Below are positions 42,368 through 50,832 of a stretch of DNA of 64,000 nucleotides, in pieces. Location of the stretch: the NCBI RefSeq assembly GCF_004361855.1, contig NZ_SNWQ01000009.1, positions 280,450 to 344,449 of the forward strand. Reading direction: 5' to 3'. Position 1 is the stretch's first letter. Every line of letters starts with the position of its first letter. The DNA comes from Kribbella caucasensis. Lineage in GTDB: Bacteria; Actinomycetota; Actinomycetes; Propionibacteriales; Kribbellaceae. Both the position numbers and the translations under genes were made by a program. The notes under the pieces were generated by a model that had not been told where the DNA came from, did no database searches, and worked only from the letters and a program-made list of their open reading frames with translations.

Positions 42368-44014
42368 GTGATAGCAAGGTGGCTGCGGCAGTGGCAGCGG
42401 AAGTGTCACGGGCGGTTCGGACGGCGTCGGTGGACGCTGGCCGGACGCATGCTGGCCGTGCAGTTGCTGATCGTCTTCGTCGTCCTGATCGGCGTCGCCG
42501 CCGTCTCGCTGGCGCAGTCCAACGCCCGGTTCCGCGACACCGAGGGCAAGCGAGCCCTCGCCATCGCCGAGCGGCTCGCCGCGACGTCCGGCGTCCGGGC
42601 GGTGGCGGCGCCCGGTGGCAGGCTCCGCTTCATCGGCCAGGCCCAGTCCGTGATCGAGTCCGACCGCATCTACTCCGATTCCACGTATGTCAAGATCGCG
42701 ATCCGGGACCGGCGCATCATCGCGTCCACCGACCCGCTGCCGGTCACGTCCGTCGTACGGCTCCAGGAGACCGAAGCCTTCCAGGGCCGGGGCTGGGTGG
42801 GCCGGGACGAGGTCACCGGCGCCGCCCTGGCGATGGCGCCGATCATCAACGAGACCACCAGGGAGACTGACGGCGTGGTGGCGGTCGGGCGGCAGTACCC
42901 GTCGCTGCTGGCCAATCTGGAGATGGCCCTGCCCAATCTGCTCACCTATCTCGGCATCGCGAGCCTGCTCGGCGTGGCCGGGTCGTTGCTGCTGGCAAGG
43001 ACGGTGAAGCGGCAGACGCTGGGGCTGGAACCGCGCGAGATCACCGGGCTGGTCGAGCAGCGGGAGGCGTTGCTGCACGGGATCAAGGAAGGCGTGCTCG
43101 CGGTCGACCTGGAGCGGCGGATCACGATGGTCAACGACGAGGCCGCGCATCTGGTGGGCATCCCGCTCGCCTCAGCCGGCCGGGCGCTGCCCGAGGTCGA
43201 CCTGACCGGCCGGCTGGTGGAGATCTTCGACGGCCCGGAGCCCGCGACGGACCGGATCCTGCCGCTGCACGGCCGGGTGCTGACCCTGAACCGGATGCCG
43301 GTCCGCAGCCACGGCCGGCACATCGGCTGGGTCGCGACCTTCCGGGACCGGACCGAACTGCTCGAACTACAGCGCGAACTCGACCTGACCCGCAACACCA
43401 CCGACACACTGCGTGCCCAGGCGCACGAGTTCAGCAACCGGATGCATATCGTCAGCGGACTGATCTCGCTGGGCGAGTACGAGGAGGTACTGCGCTACAT
43501 CCAGCAGGTGGCCGCGGACCAGACCGAGCTGACCGCCGGCGTCACCGCCCGGGTGGCCGATCCCGCGGTCGCGGCGTTGCTGATCGCGAAATCCAGCCAG
43601 GCCGCGGAGCGTGGGGTCACCTTCGTGATCGAGCCGGGCAGTCTGCTGCCGAAGCTGGACGAGCGGCTCGCGACAGATACGTCGACCGTGCTGGGGAATC
43701 TGGTCGACAATGCGCTGGATGCCGCGGCCGGATCGCCCGATCCGTACGTCGTTGTGGAGGTGGTCCTGAAGGGCGACGCCGTACGGATCCTGGTCCGCGA
43801 CTCGGGGCCGGGGGTGGACAGCGCGATGCAGCATCGTGTCTTCACGCATGGGTTCAGTACCAAGGACACCGAGGCGGGCGATGATCATGGGATCGGACTC
43901 GCGCTGGTCCGGGTGATCTGCCGCAAGCGGGGTGGCGACGTGACCGTGCACAACGACGATGGCGCGGTCTTCGTGGCGACCCTGCCGATGCGAGTACCGG
44001 TGGTGCGGTCGTGA
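42368..44014 (+). CDS. CitA/DcuS-type sensor histidine kinase
   Basis: 548 aa. TM1 at ~28-48, an extracytoplasmic sensor domain to ~180, TM2 at ~185-205, PAS domain ~215-330 (REALLHGIKEGVLAVDLERR), the Spo0B-like dimerisation helix with phospho-acceptor in AQAHEFSNRMHIVSGLISLG, and an HATPase domain ending in GIGLALVRVICRKRGGDVTV. This architecture senses citrate, succinate or similar carboxylates. GTG start at 42368. Divergent from tctCBA by 146 bp; the stop overlaps the response regulator start by 4 bp. Confidence 0.93.
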   Translation: MIARWLRQWQRKCHGRFGRRRWTLAGRMLAVQLLIVFVVLIGVAAVSLAQSNARFRDTEGKRALAIAERLAATSGVRAVAAPGGRLRFIGQAQSVIESDRIYSDSTYVKIAIRDRRIIASTDPLPVTSVVRLQETEAFQGRGWVGRDEVTGAALAMAPIINETTRETDGVVAVGRQYPSLLANLEMALPNLLTYLGIASLLGVAGSLLLARTVKRQTLGLEPREITGLVEQREALLHGIKEGVLAVDLERRITMVNDEAAHLVGIPLASAGRALPEVDLTGRLVEIFDGPEPATDRILPLHGRVLTLNRMPVRSHGRHIGWVATFRDRTELLELQRELDLTRNTTDTLRAQAHEFSNRMHIVSGLISLGEYEEVLRYIQQVAADQTELTAGVTARVADPAVAALLIAKSSQAAERGVTFVIEPGSLLPKLDERLATDTSTVLGNLVDNALDAAAGSPDPYVVVEVVLKGDAVRILVRDSGPGVDSAMQHRVFTHGFSTKDTEAGDDHGIGLALVRVICRKRGGDVTVHNDDGAVFVATLPMRVPVVRS

Positions 44015-44694
44015 TTCACGTGCTGGTGGTCGACGATGACTTCATGGTGGCGCGGCTGCATTCGAGTGTGGTGGCGCGGCAGCCCGGGTTCGAGGTGGTC
44101 GGGGCGGCGCGCACGGGTGCGGATGCGCTGACCGCCGTCCGTTCGTTGCGGCCCGATCTGGTGCTGCTCGACATCTATCTACCGGACATGAGCGGCCTGG
44201 AGGTACTGCGTCGGTTCCGCGAGTCGTCGGCCGATTACCCGGTCGACGTGATCGTGATCAGTGCGGCTCGTGATCTGGAAACCCTGCGGACCGCGCAGCA
44301 CGGTGGTGTGTTCCAGTACTTGGTGAAGCCGTTCGAGATCGATTCGCTGCGGGTGCGGTTGGAGGAGTACGAGGCGTACCGGGCCCAGCTGCACGAGCTG
44401 ACCGAGATCGACCAGGCGGAGGTCGACCGGGTATTCCGATCGTCCGGGAGCCGGGCCGCCGTCGCCGCGCCGAAGGGGATCAGCCCCGAGACCACGGACC
44501 TCGTCGTACGGGCTCTCGGCGAGGCCCCGGACGATGGCATGTCGGCAAGCGACTGCGCCGCGGTAACCGGCTTGTCGCGCAGCAGCACCCGCCGCTATCT
44601 CGAGCACCTGGTAACAATCGGCCGCGCCGAAATGCGCCCGCGCTACGGCGTCGCCGGCCGCCCCGAGCGCAGATACCGCCTACTGCAACGCTAG
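44011..44694 (+). CDS. CitB/DpiA-type response regulator
   Basis: 227-aa DNA-binding regulator. Receiver domain with phospho-accepting Asp in LRPDLVLLDIYLPDMSGLEV (~residue 54) and Lys in YLVKPFEID. Linker ~125-155. The C-terminal HTH (DCAAVTGLSRSSTRRYLEHL) is of the CitT/DcuR type. GTG start overlaps the kinase stop. Most likely activates the divergent tct operon in response to carboxylates. Confidence 0.93.
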   Translation: MIHVLVVDDDFMVARLHSSVVARQPGFEVVGAARTGADALTAVRSLRPDLVLLDIYLPDMSGLEVLRRFRESSADYPVDVIVISAARDLETLRTAQHGGVFQYLVKPFEIDSLRVRLEEYEAYRAQLHELTEIDQAEVDRVFRSSGSRAAVAAPKGISPETTDLVVRALGEAPDDGMSASDCAAVTGLSRSSTRRYLEHLVTIGRAEMRPRYGVAGRPERRYRLLQR

Positions 44695-44740
44695 GCCTCC
44701 CAGCGCTCTGTCCCGGCGGCTTGGGGCGCTGTAGCTGGTT

Positions 44741-45403
44741 TCAGTGCTGTGGCAGGCGTTCTCCGATCGCGTTGAGGGCTGTGTCGCGGGCGCTCAGGAC
44801 GTGAGCCTGGGCCAGCGCGCACGCCCGGTCGGCATCTCCGGTGACGAGGGCGTCGAGAATCCCGCGGTGCTCCTCCAACGCGGCGGATCGCCGGAGCTGG
44901 GACTGGTTCGTGAAGGCCCGGTAGCGCGCCATCTGGCTGTCCACCTGCGCATGCAGCCGAGTCGCCCACCCGTGGTCCGCGATCTCGGCGATCTTCAGGT
45001 GGAAGTCGTGGCCGGCGTTCATCGCATCCTCGGCGAACTCGACGAGCAGCTCGTTCCGCACAACCAACTTGGTCAGCTCCAGCCCAGCGCTCTCCGTCAT
45101 CCGCTCCGTCGCCTCCGCCGCCATGAGCCCCTCTAGCGCCGCGCGGACTGTGTAGAGCTCGTCGATCTCCTCGGCCGACAACGTCCGCACCACCATCCCT
45201 CCGGTCGGCAACTGCTCGAGCAGATCCTCGGCGAGCAGCAGTCGTAGCGCCTCGCGGAGCGGCGTCCGGCTAACCGCCAACTGCTGCGCGAGCTCCGGCT
45301 CGAACAACCGCTGCCCGGGCCGCAGGTCCAACGTGAGGATCCGGCGTTTCAACTCCGCGTACACGACCTGGCCGCCGGACACGCGCCGCAGTTTGTCCGT
45401 CAT
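44741..45403 (-). CDS. GntR-family regulator, FCD subfamily
   Basis: 220-aa repressor. Winged helix at residues 10-75 (QRLFEPELAQQLAVSRTPLR), FCD effector domain at ~85-215 with probable metal-binding Asp/His positions (HDFHLKIAEIADH; EEHRGILDALVTGDADRA). Divergent from a four-gene catabolic operon, with the palindrome TACTTG-TGTA-CAAGTA between them. Likely represses that operon until its substrate appears. Confidence 0.92.
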   Translation of the reverse strand: MTDKLRRVSGGQVVYAELKRRILTLDLRPGQRLFEPELAQQLAVSRTPLREALRLLLAEDLLEQLPTGGMVVRTLSAEEIDELYTVRAALEGLMAAEATERMTESAGLELTKLVVRNELLVEFAEDAMNAGHDFHLKIAEIADHGWATRLHAQVDSQMARYRAFTNQSQLRRSAALEEHRGILDALVTGDADRACALAQAHVLSARDTALNAIGERLPQH

Positions 45404-45419
45404 CCGATCCTCCTTTGCG

Positions 45420-45435
45420 TACTTGTGTACAAGTA
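45420..45435. promoter_or_regulatory. Candidate GntR operator
   Basis: TACTTG-TGTA-CAAGTA, a perfect 6-4-6 palindrome containing TTGTGTACAA, typical of FCD-type GntR sites. It lies 17 bp before the regulator start and 48 bp before the dehydrogenase start. Confidence 0.7.
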
Positions 45436-45482
45436 TGCTTCCATCTCCTCAGAGTCGCAAACGGCCGAGAGGGGAGCAGGTA

Positions 45483-46544
45483 ATGACACACCGGACCCGC
45501 CCAGATGCGCTGCTGACCTTCACCGAGGCCGTATTACGCGCCGAGGGCGTCCCCGAGCCTGATGCGCACCTCCTGGCCGACACCCTGGTGACGGCCGAGC
45601 TCTGGGGCCACGCATCCCACGGCATGCTCCGCCTTCCTTGGTATGTCACCCGCCTCCGCACCGGCGCGATGGAGCGGCAGACCCGGGTCGAGCGCCTCCG
45701 CGACACCGGTCCGTTGGTGCTGCTCGACGGGTGCAACGGCATCGGCCAAGTAGTCACCGCGCACGCGGTCGACCTCGGCGTCGAGCGGGCTCGCGAACAC
45801 GGGGTGAGCGCCGTCGCCATCCGGAACTCGGGCCACTTCGGCACCGCGGCCTACTTCACCCGCAGGGCGGCGGCGGAGGGCTGCGTCGCGCTGCTCTGCA
45901 CGAACGCCAGCCCCGCGATGGCACCGTGGGGCGGCCGGACCAAAAGCATCGGCACGAACCCCTGGTCGATCGCCGCACCGGCCGGTCGGCGCGGGATCGT
46001 GGTGATGGATCTGGCCAACACGGCCGTTGCCCGAGGCAAGGTCTACCTGGCGGCGGAGCGCGGTACGCCTATCCCACCGGACTGGGCGGCCGACGCCGAG
46101 GGCAACCCGACGACCGACGCGCGGGCCGCGATCGAGGGGCTGATCCTGCCGATGGCGGGTCCGAAGGGGTACGTCATGTCGTTCATGTTCGACATCCTGG
46201 CCGGGGTGCTGACCGGCAGCGCCTTCGGCAGTTCCGTGGCCGGGCCGTATCAACCGGACGCCATCAGCGGAGCCGGGCACCTGTTGCTCACGATCGACGT
46301 CGCCGCTTTGGCCGATCCCGCTGAGTATGCCGAGCGGATCGAGGCTCTCGTCGACTCCACCCGATCGGCCGAGACCGCTGCCTGGGCCGACCGGATCCTC
46401 GTCCCGGGCGAGCTGGAGGACCGGACCCTCGCCGAGCTGACGAAGTCCGGCATCACCTTGACCACCACAACCTGGGCGAGCCTGGTCGCGCTCGGCGCCG
46501 AGACGCGCGTCGACCTGCCGCCCGCGGAGGAGCTAGCCGCATGA
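45483..46544 (+). CDS. Ldh2-family malate/L-lactate/ureidoglycolate-type dehydrogenase
   Basis: 353-aa NAD(P)-dependent oxidoreductase of the LDH2/MDH2 fold, not the Rossmann type. Signatures: GHASHGMLRLPWYV (about residue 41), the catalytic-His segment IRNSGHFGTAAYFTRRAAAE, and TKSIGTNPWSIAAPA. Acts on 2-hydroxy acids; the exact substrate is open. First gene of the operon; the 3' end overlaps the next start by 4 bp (ATGA). Confidence 0.9.
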   Translation: MTHRTRPDALLTFTEAVLRAEGVPEPDAHLLADTLVTAELWGHASHGMLRLPWYVTRLRTGAMERQTRVERLRDTGPLVLLDGCNGIGQVVTAHAVDLGVERAREHGVSAVAIRNSGHFGTAAYFTRRAAAEGCVALLCTNASPAMAPWGGRTKSIGTNPWSIAAPAGRRGIVVMDLANTAVARGKVYLAAERGTPIPPDWAADAEGNPTTDARAAIEGLILPMAGPKGYVMSFMFDILAGVLTGSAFGSSVAGPYQPDAISGAGHLLLTIDVAALADPAEYAERIEALVDSTRSAETAAWADRILVPGELEDRTLAELTKSGITLTTTTWASLVALGAETRVDLPPAEELAA

Positions 46545-46858
46545 TCAGCCTCACCGTCTCCCTGCAGGTCATGGCCGGTCACCTCGAGCCGTTCATCGAG
46601 GCGATCCGGACGAACGCCGAGCGCTCGTTCACCGACGAGCCCGGCTGCCTGTCGTTCGACGTCAGCCAGGACCTGACCGACGACCACCACTTCACTTTGT
46701 ACGAGCTATATGCCTACGAGGCCGCGGTCGAGGCCCATCGATCCGCGCCGCACTTCAAGGTCTGGCGCGCGGCCGTCGCCGACCACGTCGTGCCGGGCAG
46801 CCAGGCCAACACGCTGGCCCGCAGGCTCGTCCACCACTCATCCGAGGAGAACCGATGA
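46541..46858 (+). CDS. Antibiotic biosynthesis monooxygenase (ABM)-domain protein
   Basis: 105-aa ferredoxin-fold protein like YgiN/quinol monooxygenases. Features: SLQVMAGHLEPFIEAIRTNA at the start, EPGCLSFDVSQDLTDDHHFT in the middle and the conserved YELYAYEAAVEAHRSAPHFK. These small enzymes oxidise quinols or detoxify reactive intermediates, or act as scaffolds. Overlaps both neighbours by 4 bp. Confidence 0.88.
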   Translation: MISLTVSLQVMAGHLEPFIEAIRTNAERSFTDEPGCLSFDVSQDLTDDHHFTLYELYAYEAAVEAHRSAPHFKVWRAAVADHVVPGSQANTLARRLVHHSSEENR

Positions 46859-47268
46859 ACCTCCTGATCCGTCCCGGCGAGATCGTCCCGTTCGACCGAG
46901 GCAACGGCGTCGTCACCCTCCCGTACGTCGGCCGCTGGAACGCCACGGCCAACCGCATCACCACCGGCCAGACCTCTTTCGCTCCCGGTACCGGCCTTCC
47001 ACTGCACAGCCACAACGTCGAGGAGTCGGTACTGATCCTCGAAGGCGAGGCGGTCGCGGAGATCGACGGCGAGACCTTCGATCTGGTCGCGGGGGATGCG
47101 ACCTGGGTCCCGGCGGACGTCCCGCATCGGTTTTACAACCGCGGCGAGGGCCCGATGCGGATCTACTGGGTGTACGGCGGCCGGGACGTGACGCGGACGA
47201 TGACCGCGACGGGGGAGACGTTCGAGCACCTCTCGGAAAGCGACCGAGGCGGGTTGAGCACCCGATGA
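46855..47268 (+). CDS. Cupin-domain protein
   Basis: 137-aa single-domain cupin. Motif 1 is GTGLPLHSHNVEESVLILEG (metal ligands H, H, E) and motif 2 is GDATWVPADVPHRFYNRGEG (last His). The fold suggests an isomerase or dioxygenase on a small polar substrate, or a sensor. Overlaps the ABM and aldehyde dehydrogenase genes by 4 bp each. Confidence 0.9.
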   Translation: MNLLIRPGEIVPFDRGNGVVTLPYVGRWNATANRITTGQTSFAPGTGLPLHSHNVEESVLILEGEAVAEIDGETFDLVAGDATWVPADVPHRFYNRGEGPMRIYWVYGGRDVTRTMTATGETFEHLSESDRGGLSTR

Positions 47269-48638
47269 TCGTCACGGTGAATCCCGCCGACGGGACCAAG
47301 CTCGCGGAGTATCGGCCGATGACGCCCACCGAGGTGGACCAGGTCGTCGGTCAGGCCGCGAGTGCGGCGGCTTCGTGGGGATCGGTCGAGCTGCCTGCTC
47401 GCCTGGAAGCCCTGACCCGGTTGGCCCAGGAGCTTCGCGGTGGGCGGGACCAGATGGCCGCCCTGATCACGGCCGAGATGGGCAAACCACTTGCCGAGGC
47501 AGAAGGTGAGATCGAGAAGTCGGCCGTCACCGCGGAGTACTACGCGGCGCATGGTCAGGCGATCCTCGCCGACGAGCCGGTCGCGATCGAGGGTGCGCAG
47601 GCCTGGGTCTCGTACGAGCCGATCGGGTTGGTGCTCGCGGTGATGCCGTGGAACTTCCCGGTCTGGCAGGTGCTGCGGTTCGCCGTACCGACCCTTGCTG
47701 CCGGCAACGGAGTCCTTCTGAAGCATTCGCCGAACGTGACCGGTTCGGCTCTGGCGATCGAGGCGTTGTTCCGAGCTGCCGGCTTCCCACCTGGCTTGGT
47801 CAGCGTCCTGGTCATCGATGAGCCCGAGGTGCCGTCAACTGTCGAGCGCTTGATCGCCGACGATCGCATCGCCGCCGTGACGCTGACCGGCAGCAATCGC
47901 GCCGGAGCAGCCGTCGGAGCCGCAGCCGGGCGAGCAGCGAAGAAGTCCGTCCTCGAGCTAGGCGGCTCAGACGCCTTCGTAGTCCTCGCCGACGCGGACA
48001 TCGAGGCCGCCGCTGCCGCCGCCGTCCGGGCGAGGTTCACCAACTCAGGTCAGAGCTGCGTCTGCGCCAAACGCTTCATCGTCGAGGCCTCCATCGCCGA
48101 CGAGTTCATCGACCGCTTCGTGCAGGACGTAAAGAACCTGACGATCGGCGACCCGACGGACCGCTCGGTGACGGTCGGCCCCCTCGCCCGCGATGACCTG
48201 CGTGCCGCCCTCCAACGCCAGGTCGAACGGTCCCTGGCAGCCGGCGCCGTTCTCGCGGTCGGCGGCCGGAGCATCGACGGCCCCGGCTACTTCTTCGAAC
48301 CAACCGTCCTCACCGGCACCCGCCCCGGCATGCCCGTCTTCGACGAAGAAACCTTCGGCCCGGTCGCCGCCGTAGCGATCGCCGCCGACCCCGACGACGC
48401 CATCACCCTCGCCGCCGCCACCCAGTACGGCCTCGGCCTGAGCATCTGGACCTCCATCCCCGCCCGTGGAATAGCCCTGGCCCGCCACATCACCACCGGC
48501 GCCGCCTTCATCAACGCCGCAGTAGCCTCCGACCCCCGCCTCCCCTTCGGCGGCACCAAACAAAGCGGCCACGGCCGAGAACTCTCCACCGCCGGCCTCC
48601 GAGAATTCACCAACCCCCGAACCTACTGGGTCGCCTAG
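47265..48638 (+). CDS. NAD(P)-dependent aldehyde dehydrogenase (succinate-semialdehyde-type)
   Basis: 457-aa oxidoreductase. Cofactor/catalytic segments: VMPWNFPVWQVLRFAVPTLA, the catalytic-Glu motif KKSVLELGGSDAFVVL and the catalytic Cys in FTNSGQSCVCAKRF, then EETFGPVAAVAIA. Closest by pattern to succinate- or glutarate-semialdehyde dehydrogenases. Last gene of the dehydrogenase-ABM-cupin operon, suggesting a chain hydroxy acid to aldehyde to acid; the pathway is not identified. Confidence 0.92.
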   Translation: MIVTVNPADGTKLAEYRPMTPTEVDQVVGQAASAAASWGSVELPARLEALTRLAQELRGGRDQMAALITAEMGKPLAEAEGEIEKSAVTAEYYAAHGQAILADEPVAIEGAQAWVSYEPIGLVLAVMPWNFPVWQVLRFAVPTLAAGNGVLLKHSPNVTGSALAIEALFRAAGFPPGLVSVLVIDEPEVPSTVERLIADDRIAAVTLTGSNRAGAAVGAAAGRAAKKSVLELGGSDAFVVLADADIEAAAAAAVRARFTNSGQSCVCAKRFIVEASIADEFIDRFVQDVKNLTIGDPTDRSVTVGPLARDDLRAALQRQVERSLAAGAVLAVGGRSIDGPGYFFEPTVLTGTRPGMPVFDEETFGPVAAVAIAADPDDAITLAAATQYGLGLSIWTSIPARGIALARHITTGAAFINAAVASDPRLPFGGTKQSGHGRELSTAGLREFTNPRTYWVA

Positions 48639-48684
48639 CCGCAAACCCAAGCAAACCCCAGCCCCACCGCCAACCCACCCGACC

Positions 48685-48813
48685 CCGCGCCGCGCCCGCA
48701 CCCGGGCCGGCGCCGCACCGCGCCGCGCCCGCACCCGGGCCGGCGCCGTACCGCGCCGCGCCCGCACCCGGGCCGGCCCCGCGCCGCGCCCGCACCCGGG
48801 CCGGCACCGCGCC
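48685..48813. repeat. Four tandem copies of a 33-bp GC-rich unit
   Basis: Units starting CCGCGCCGCGCCCGCACCCG (48685, 48718, 48751 and about 48781; the third is 30 bp). They lie in the 312-bp gap between the aldehyde dehydrogenase and proA, which otherwise contains only repeat copy D. The 33-bp period keeps frame, but no start or ribosome-binding site supports translation. Confidence 0.85.
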
Positions 48814-48831
48814 CCGCACTCGCTGGGGCTT

Positions 48832-48900
48832 GAACAAGAACCGGGGAGTTTGGACAAGGTATTTCTTGTTCAAGGGCCCCGGTTCTTGTTGAAGGTCCCG
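48832..48900. repeat. Dispersed TTGAACAA-type intergenic repeat, copy D
   Basis: GGGGCTTGAACAAGAACCGG, then TTTCTTGTTCAAGGGCCCCG and GGTTCTTGTTGAAGGTCCC. Left and right parts are inverted relative to each other. It sits about 50 bp before the proA start and may influence its expression. Confidence 0.7.
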
Positions 48901-48950
48901 GGGTGCGGACGGGGGAGCGGGCGGATTGGGGGTCGCCCTACGATGAAGGG

Positions 48951-50213
48951 GTGAGCGAGATTATTGAGCTGTGTCGGCGGGCTCGGGAGGCGTCGTACGC
49001 GCTGGCTGCGGCTTCGCGGGCGACCAAGGATGCGGCGCTGCATGCGATGGCGGCGGCGTTGCGGGATAACACCGAGACCATCGTCGCGGCCAACTCAAAG
49101 GACGTTGCTGCTGCGCGCGAGGCCGGGACGCCGGAGTCGACCGTCGACCGGCTGGCTCTGGATCCGGGCCGGGTGGACGCGATGGCGGCGGGGCTGGAGC
49201 AGCTTGCCGGTTTGGTCGACCCGGTCGGCGAGGTGGTTCGTGGTTACACGCTCCCGAATGGGCTCGAGCTCAAGCAGGTGCGCGTGCCGTTCGGCGTCGT
49301 CGGCATCATCTACGAGGCCCGCCCGAACGTGACCGCCGATGCGGCCGGCATCTGCCTGAAGTCCGGCAACGCCGTCCTGCTCCGCGGCTCCTCCTCGGCA
49401 GCCGCGTCGAACGAGGCGATCGTCGCCGTACTCCGCGAGGCCGCGACCCAGGCCGGTCTGCCCGCGGACGTGATCCAGGGCGTACCGGGCGACCGAGCGG
49501 CCGTGAAGGAGCTGATGCAGGCTCGCGGCCTGGTCGACGTACTGATCCCGCGGGGCGGCGCCGGCCTGATTCAGACCGTGGTCACCGAGTCCACCGTCCC
49601 CGTGATCGAGACCGGCGTCGGCAACTGCCATATCTACGTCGACGAAGACGCCGACCTCGACCTGGCGCTCACCATCCTGCTCAACGCCAAGACCCAGCGC
49701 CCGAGCGTCTGCAACGCCGCCGAGTCGCTCCTGGTGCATGCCTCGGTCGCCGACCAGTTCCTCGCCAAGGCCCTCCCCGCCCTGGCTCAAGCCGGCGTCA
49801 CCGTCCACGGCGACCCGACTGTCGTTGCTCAAGGCAAAGACATTCCCGAGGCCAAGGACATTCTCGCGGCCACCGAGGAGGACTACGGCAAGGAGTACAC
49901 CTCCCTGGACCTGTCCGCAGCGGTCGTCGACTCGATCGACGCGGCCATCGCCCACATCCGCAAGTACAGCTCGGCCCACACCGACGCCATCATCACCCGC
50001 TCCCAGTCCGCCGCTCGCCGGTTCACCCAGTCCGTCGACTCTGCCGCGGTGGTGGTCAACGCCAGCACCCGGTTCACGGACGGCGGCGAGTTCGGCTTCG
50101 GCGCCGAGATCGGCATCTCCACCCAGAAACTCCATGCCCGCGGACCGATGGGCCTGCCCGAAATGACCAGCACCAAGTACGTCGTCATCGGCGAAGGCCA
50201 GATCCGCACCTGA
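48951..50213 (+). CDS. proA: Glutamate-5-semialdehyde dehydrogenase (gamma-glutamyl phosphate reductase)
   Basis: 420-aa NADPH-dependent enzyme, second step of proline synthesis. Signatures: VPFGVVGIIYEARPNVTADA, LKSGNAVLLRG, the catalytic Cys in KTQRPSVCNAAESLLVHASV, and the C-terminal FTDGGEFGFGAEIGISTQKL with LHARGPMGL. GTG at 48951 gives the usual N-terminus (SEIIELCRRAREASYALAAA). Separated from proB by about 10 kb of transport and catabolic genes. Confidence 0.97.
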   Translation: MSEIIELCRRAREASYALAAASRATKDAALHAMAAALRDNTETIVAANSKDVAAAREAGTPESTVDRLALDPGRVDAMAAGLEQLAGLVDPVGEVVRGYTLPNGLELKQVRVPFGVVGIIYEARPNVTADAAGICLKSGNAVLLRGSSSAAASNEAIVAVLREAATQAGLPADVIQGVPGDRAAVKELMQARGLVDVLIPRGGAGLIQTVVTESTVPVIETGVGNCHIYVDEDADLDLALTILLNAKTQRPSVCNAAESLLVHASVADQFLAKALPALAQAGVTVHGDPTVVAQGKDIPEAKDILAATEEDYGKEYTSLDLSAAVVDSIDAAIAHIRKYSSAHTDAIITRSQSAARRFTQSVDSAAVVVNASTRFTDGGEFGFGAEIGISTQKLHARGPMGLPEMTSTKYVVIGEGQIRT

Positions 50214-50215
50214 CC

Positions 50216-50265
50216 CGGCCACCCGCGCTCCATCCGGCCACCCGCACCCGATCCGGCCCCACCGG
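50216..50265. repeat. Short direct repeats downstream of proA
   Basis: CCGGCCACCCGCGC (50216) and CCGGCCACCCGCAC (50234), then a diverged CCGGCCCCACCGG, spaced about 18 bp, fill the gap between convergent proA and the GNAT gene. Terminator role possible. Confidence 0.5.
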
Positions 50266-50271
50266 ATCCAG

Positions 50272-50832
50272 CTACCCGCGTCGACCAGGGATCGGGATCT
50301 CGAAGTGCACGGCCGGGCTGTACTGCGGGTCGGTACGGCCGTCGTAGATCTCCTTGCCAACACTGCGCCAGAACGGCTCCGCCCCTTCGATAGCAGCGTT
50401 CGTGTGCAAGTAGATCGCGTTGTACCCCACCGTGTTCGCGACGAACTCGCACGCCAACGACACGAGCGCCCGAGCGAGCCCATTGCGACGATGTTCCGCC
50501 CGGACGTACACCCGAAAGATCTGCGCGGTCGCACCTGACGGATACCGTTCCGCGATCCACGGCGGATGCGGCGGACTCTGAGGCCCATCCGCCCGGACGG
50601 CAGTAGTGCCGACGATCTCGTCGTCCAGGACAGCCACGAACAACGCATGCCTCGGCTGATCGAAGTACGTGCGATCCATGTCGATCACGTCGGCATGCCA
50701 GCGCGGGATGTACCCGGATCCGAGCACGTGGTAGAAGGTGTCGAGCATGACCGACCGTGCTCCGTCGGCATCCTCGCGCAGCGCGGGCCGAACGAGATAG
50801 CGGCCCGCCTGACGTTCACCCGGCGCTGCCAA
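50272..50832 (-). CDS. GNAT N-acetyltransferase, last gene of the ABC importer operon
   Basis: About 186 aa. The acetyl-CoA-binding region is FRVYVRAEHRRNGLARALVS (~115). Earlier FDQPRHALFVAVLDDEIVGT is the GNAT strand 2-3 region. Preferred start is TTG 50832 because AGGAGG lies six bases upstream; ATG 50847 is the alternative. Either start lies inside the 3' end of the ATPase gene, so translation is coupled. A substrate-modifying enzyme attached to the importer is possible. Confidence 0.82.
   Translation of the reverse strand: MAAPGERQAGRYLVRPALREDADGARSVMLDTFYHVLGSGYIPRWHADVIDMDRTYFDQPRHALFVAVLDDEIVGTTAVRADGPQSPPHPPWIAERYPSGATAQIFRVYVRAEHRRNGLARALVSLACEFVANTVGYNAIYLHTNAAIEGAEPFWRSVGKEIYDGRTDPQYSPAVHFEIPIPGRRG

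Noticed and set aside
44701..44731. Terminator between the response regulator and the GntR gene
   Set aside because: CAGCGC/GCGCTG is only 6 bp with a 19-nt loop, too weak to call.
48685..48813. Possible CRISPR-like array
   Set aside because: Units are contiguous with no spacers and no cas genes are nearby. This is a tandem repeat.
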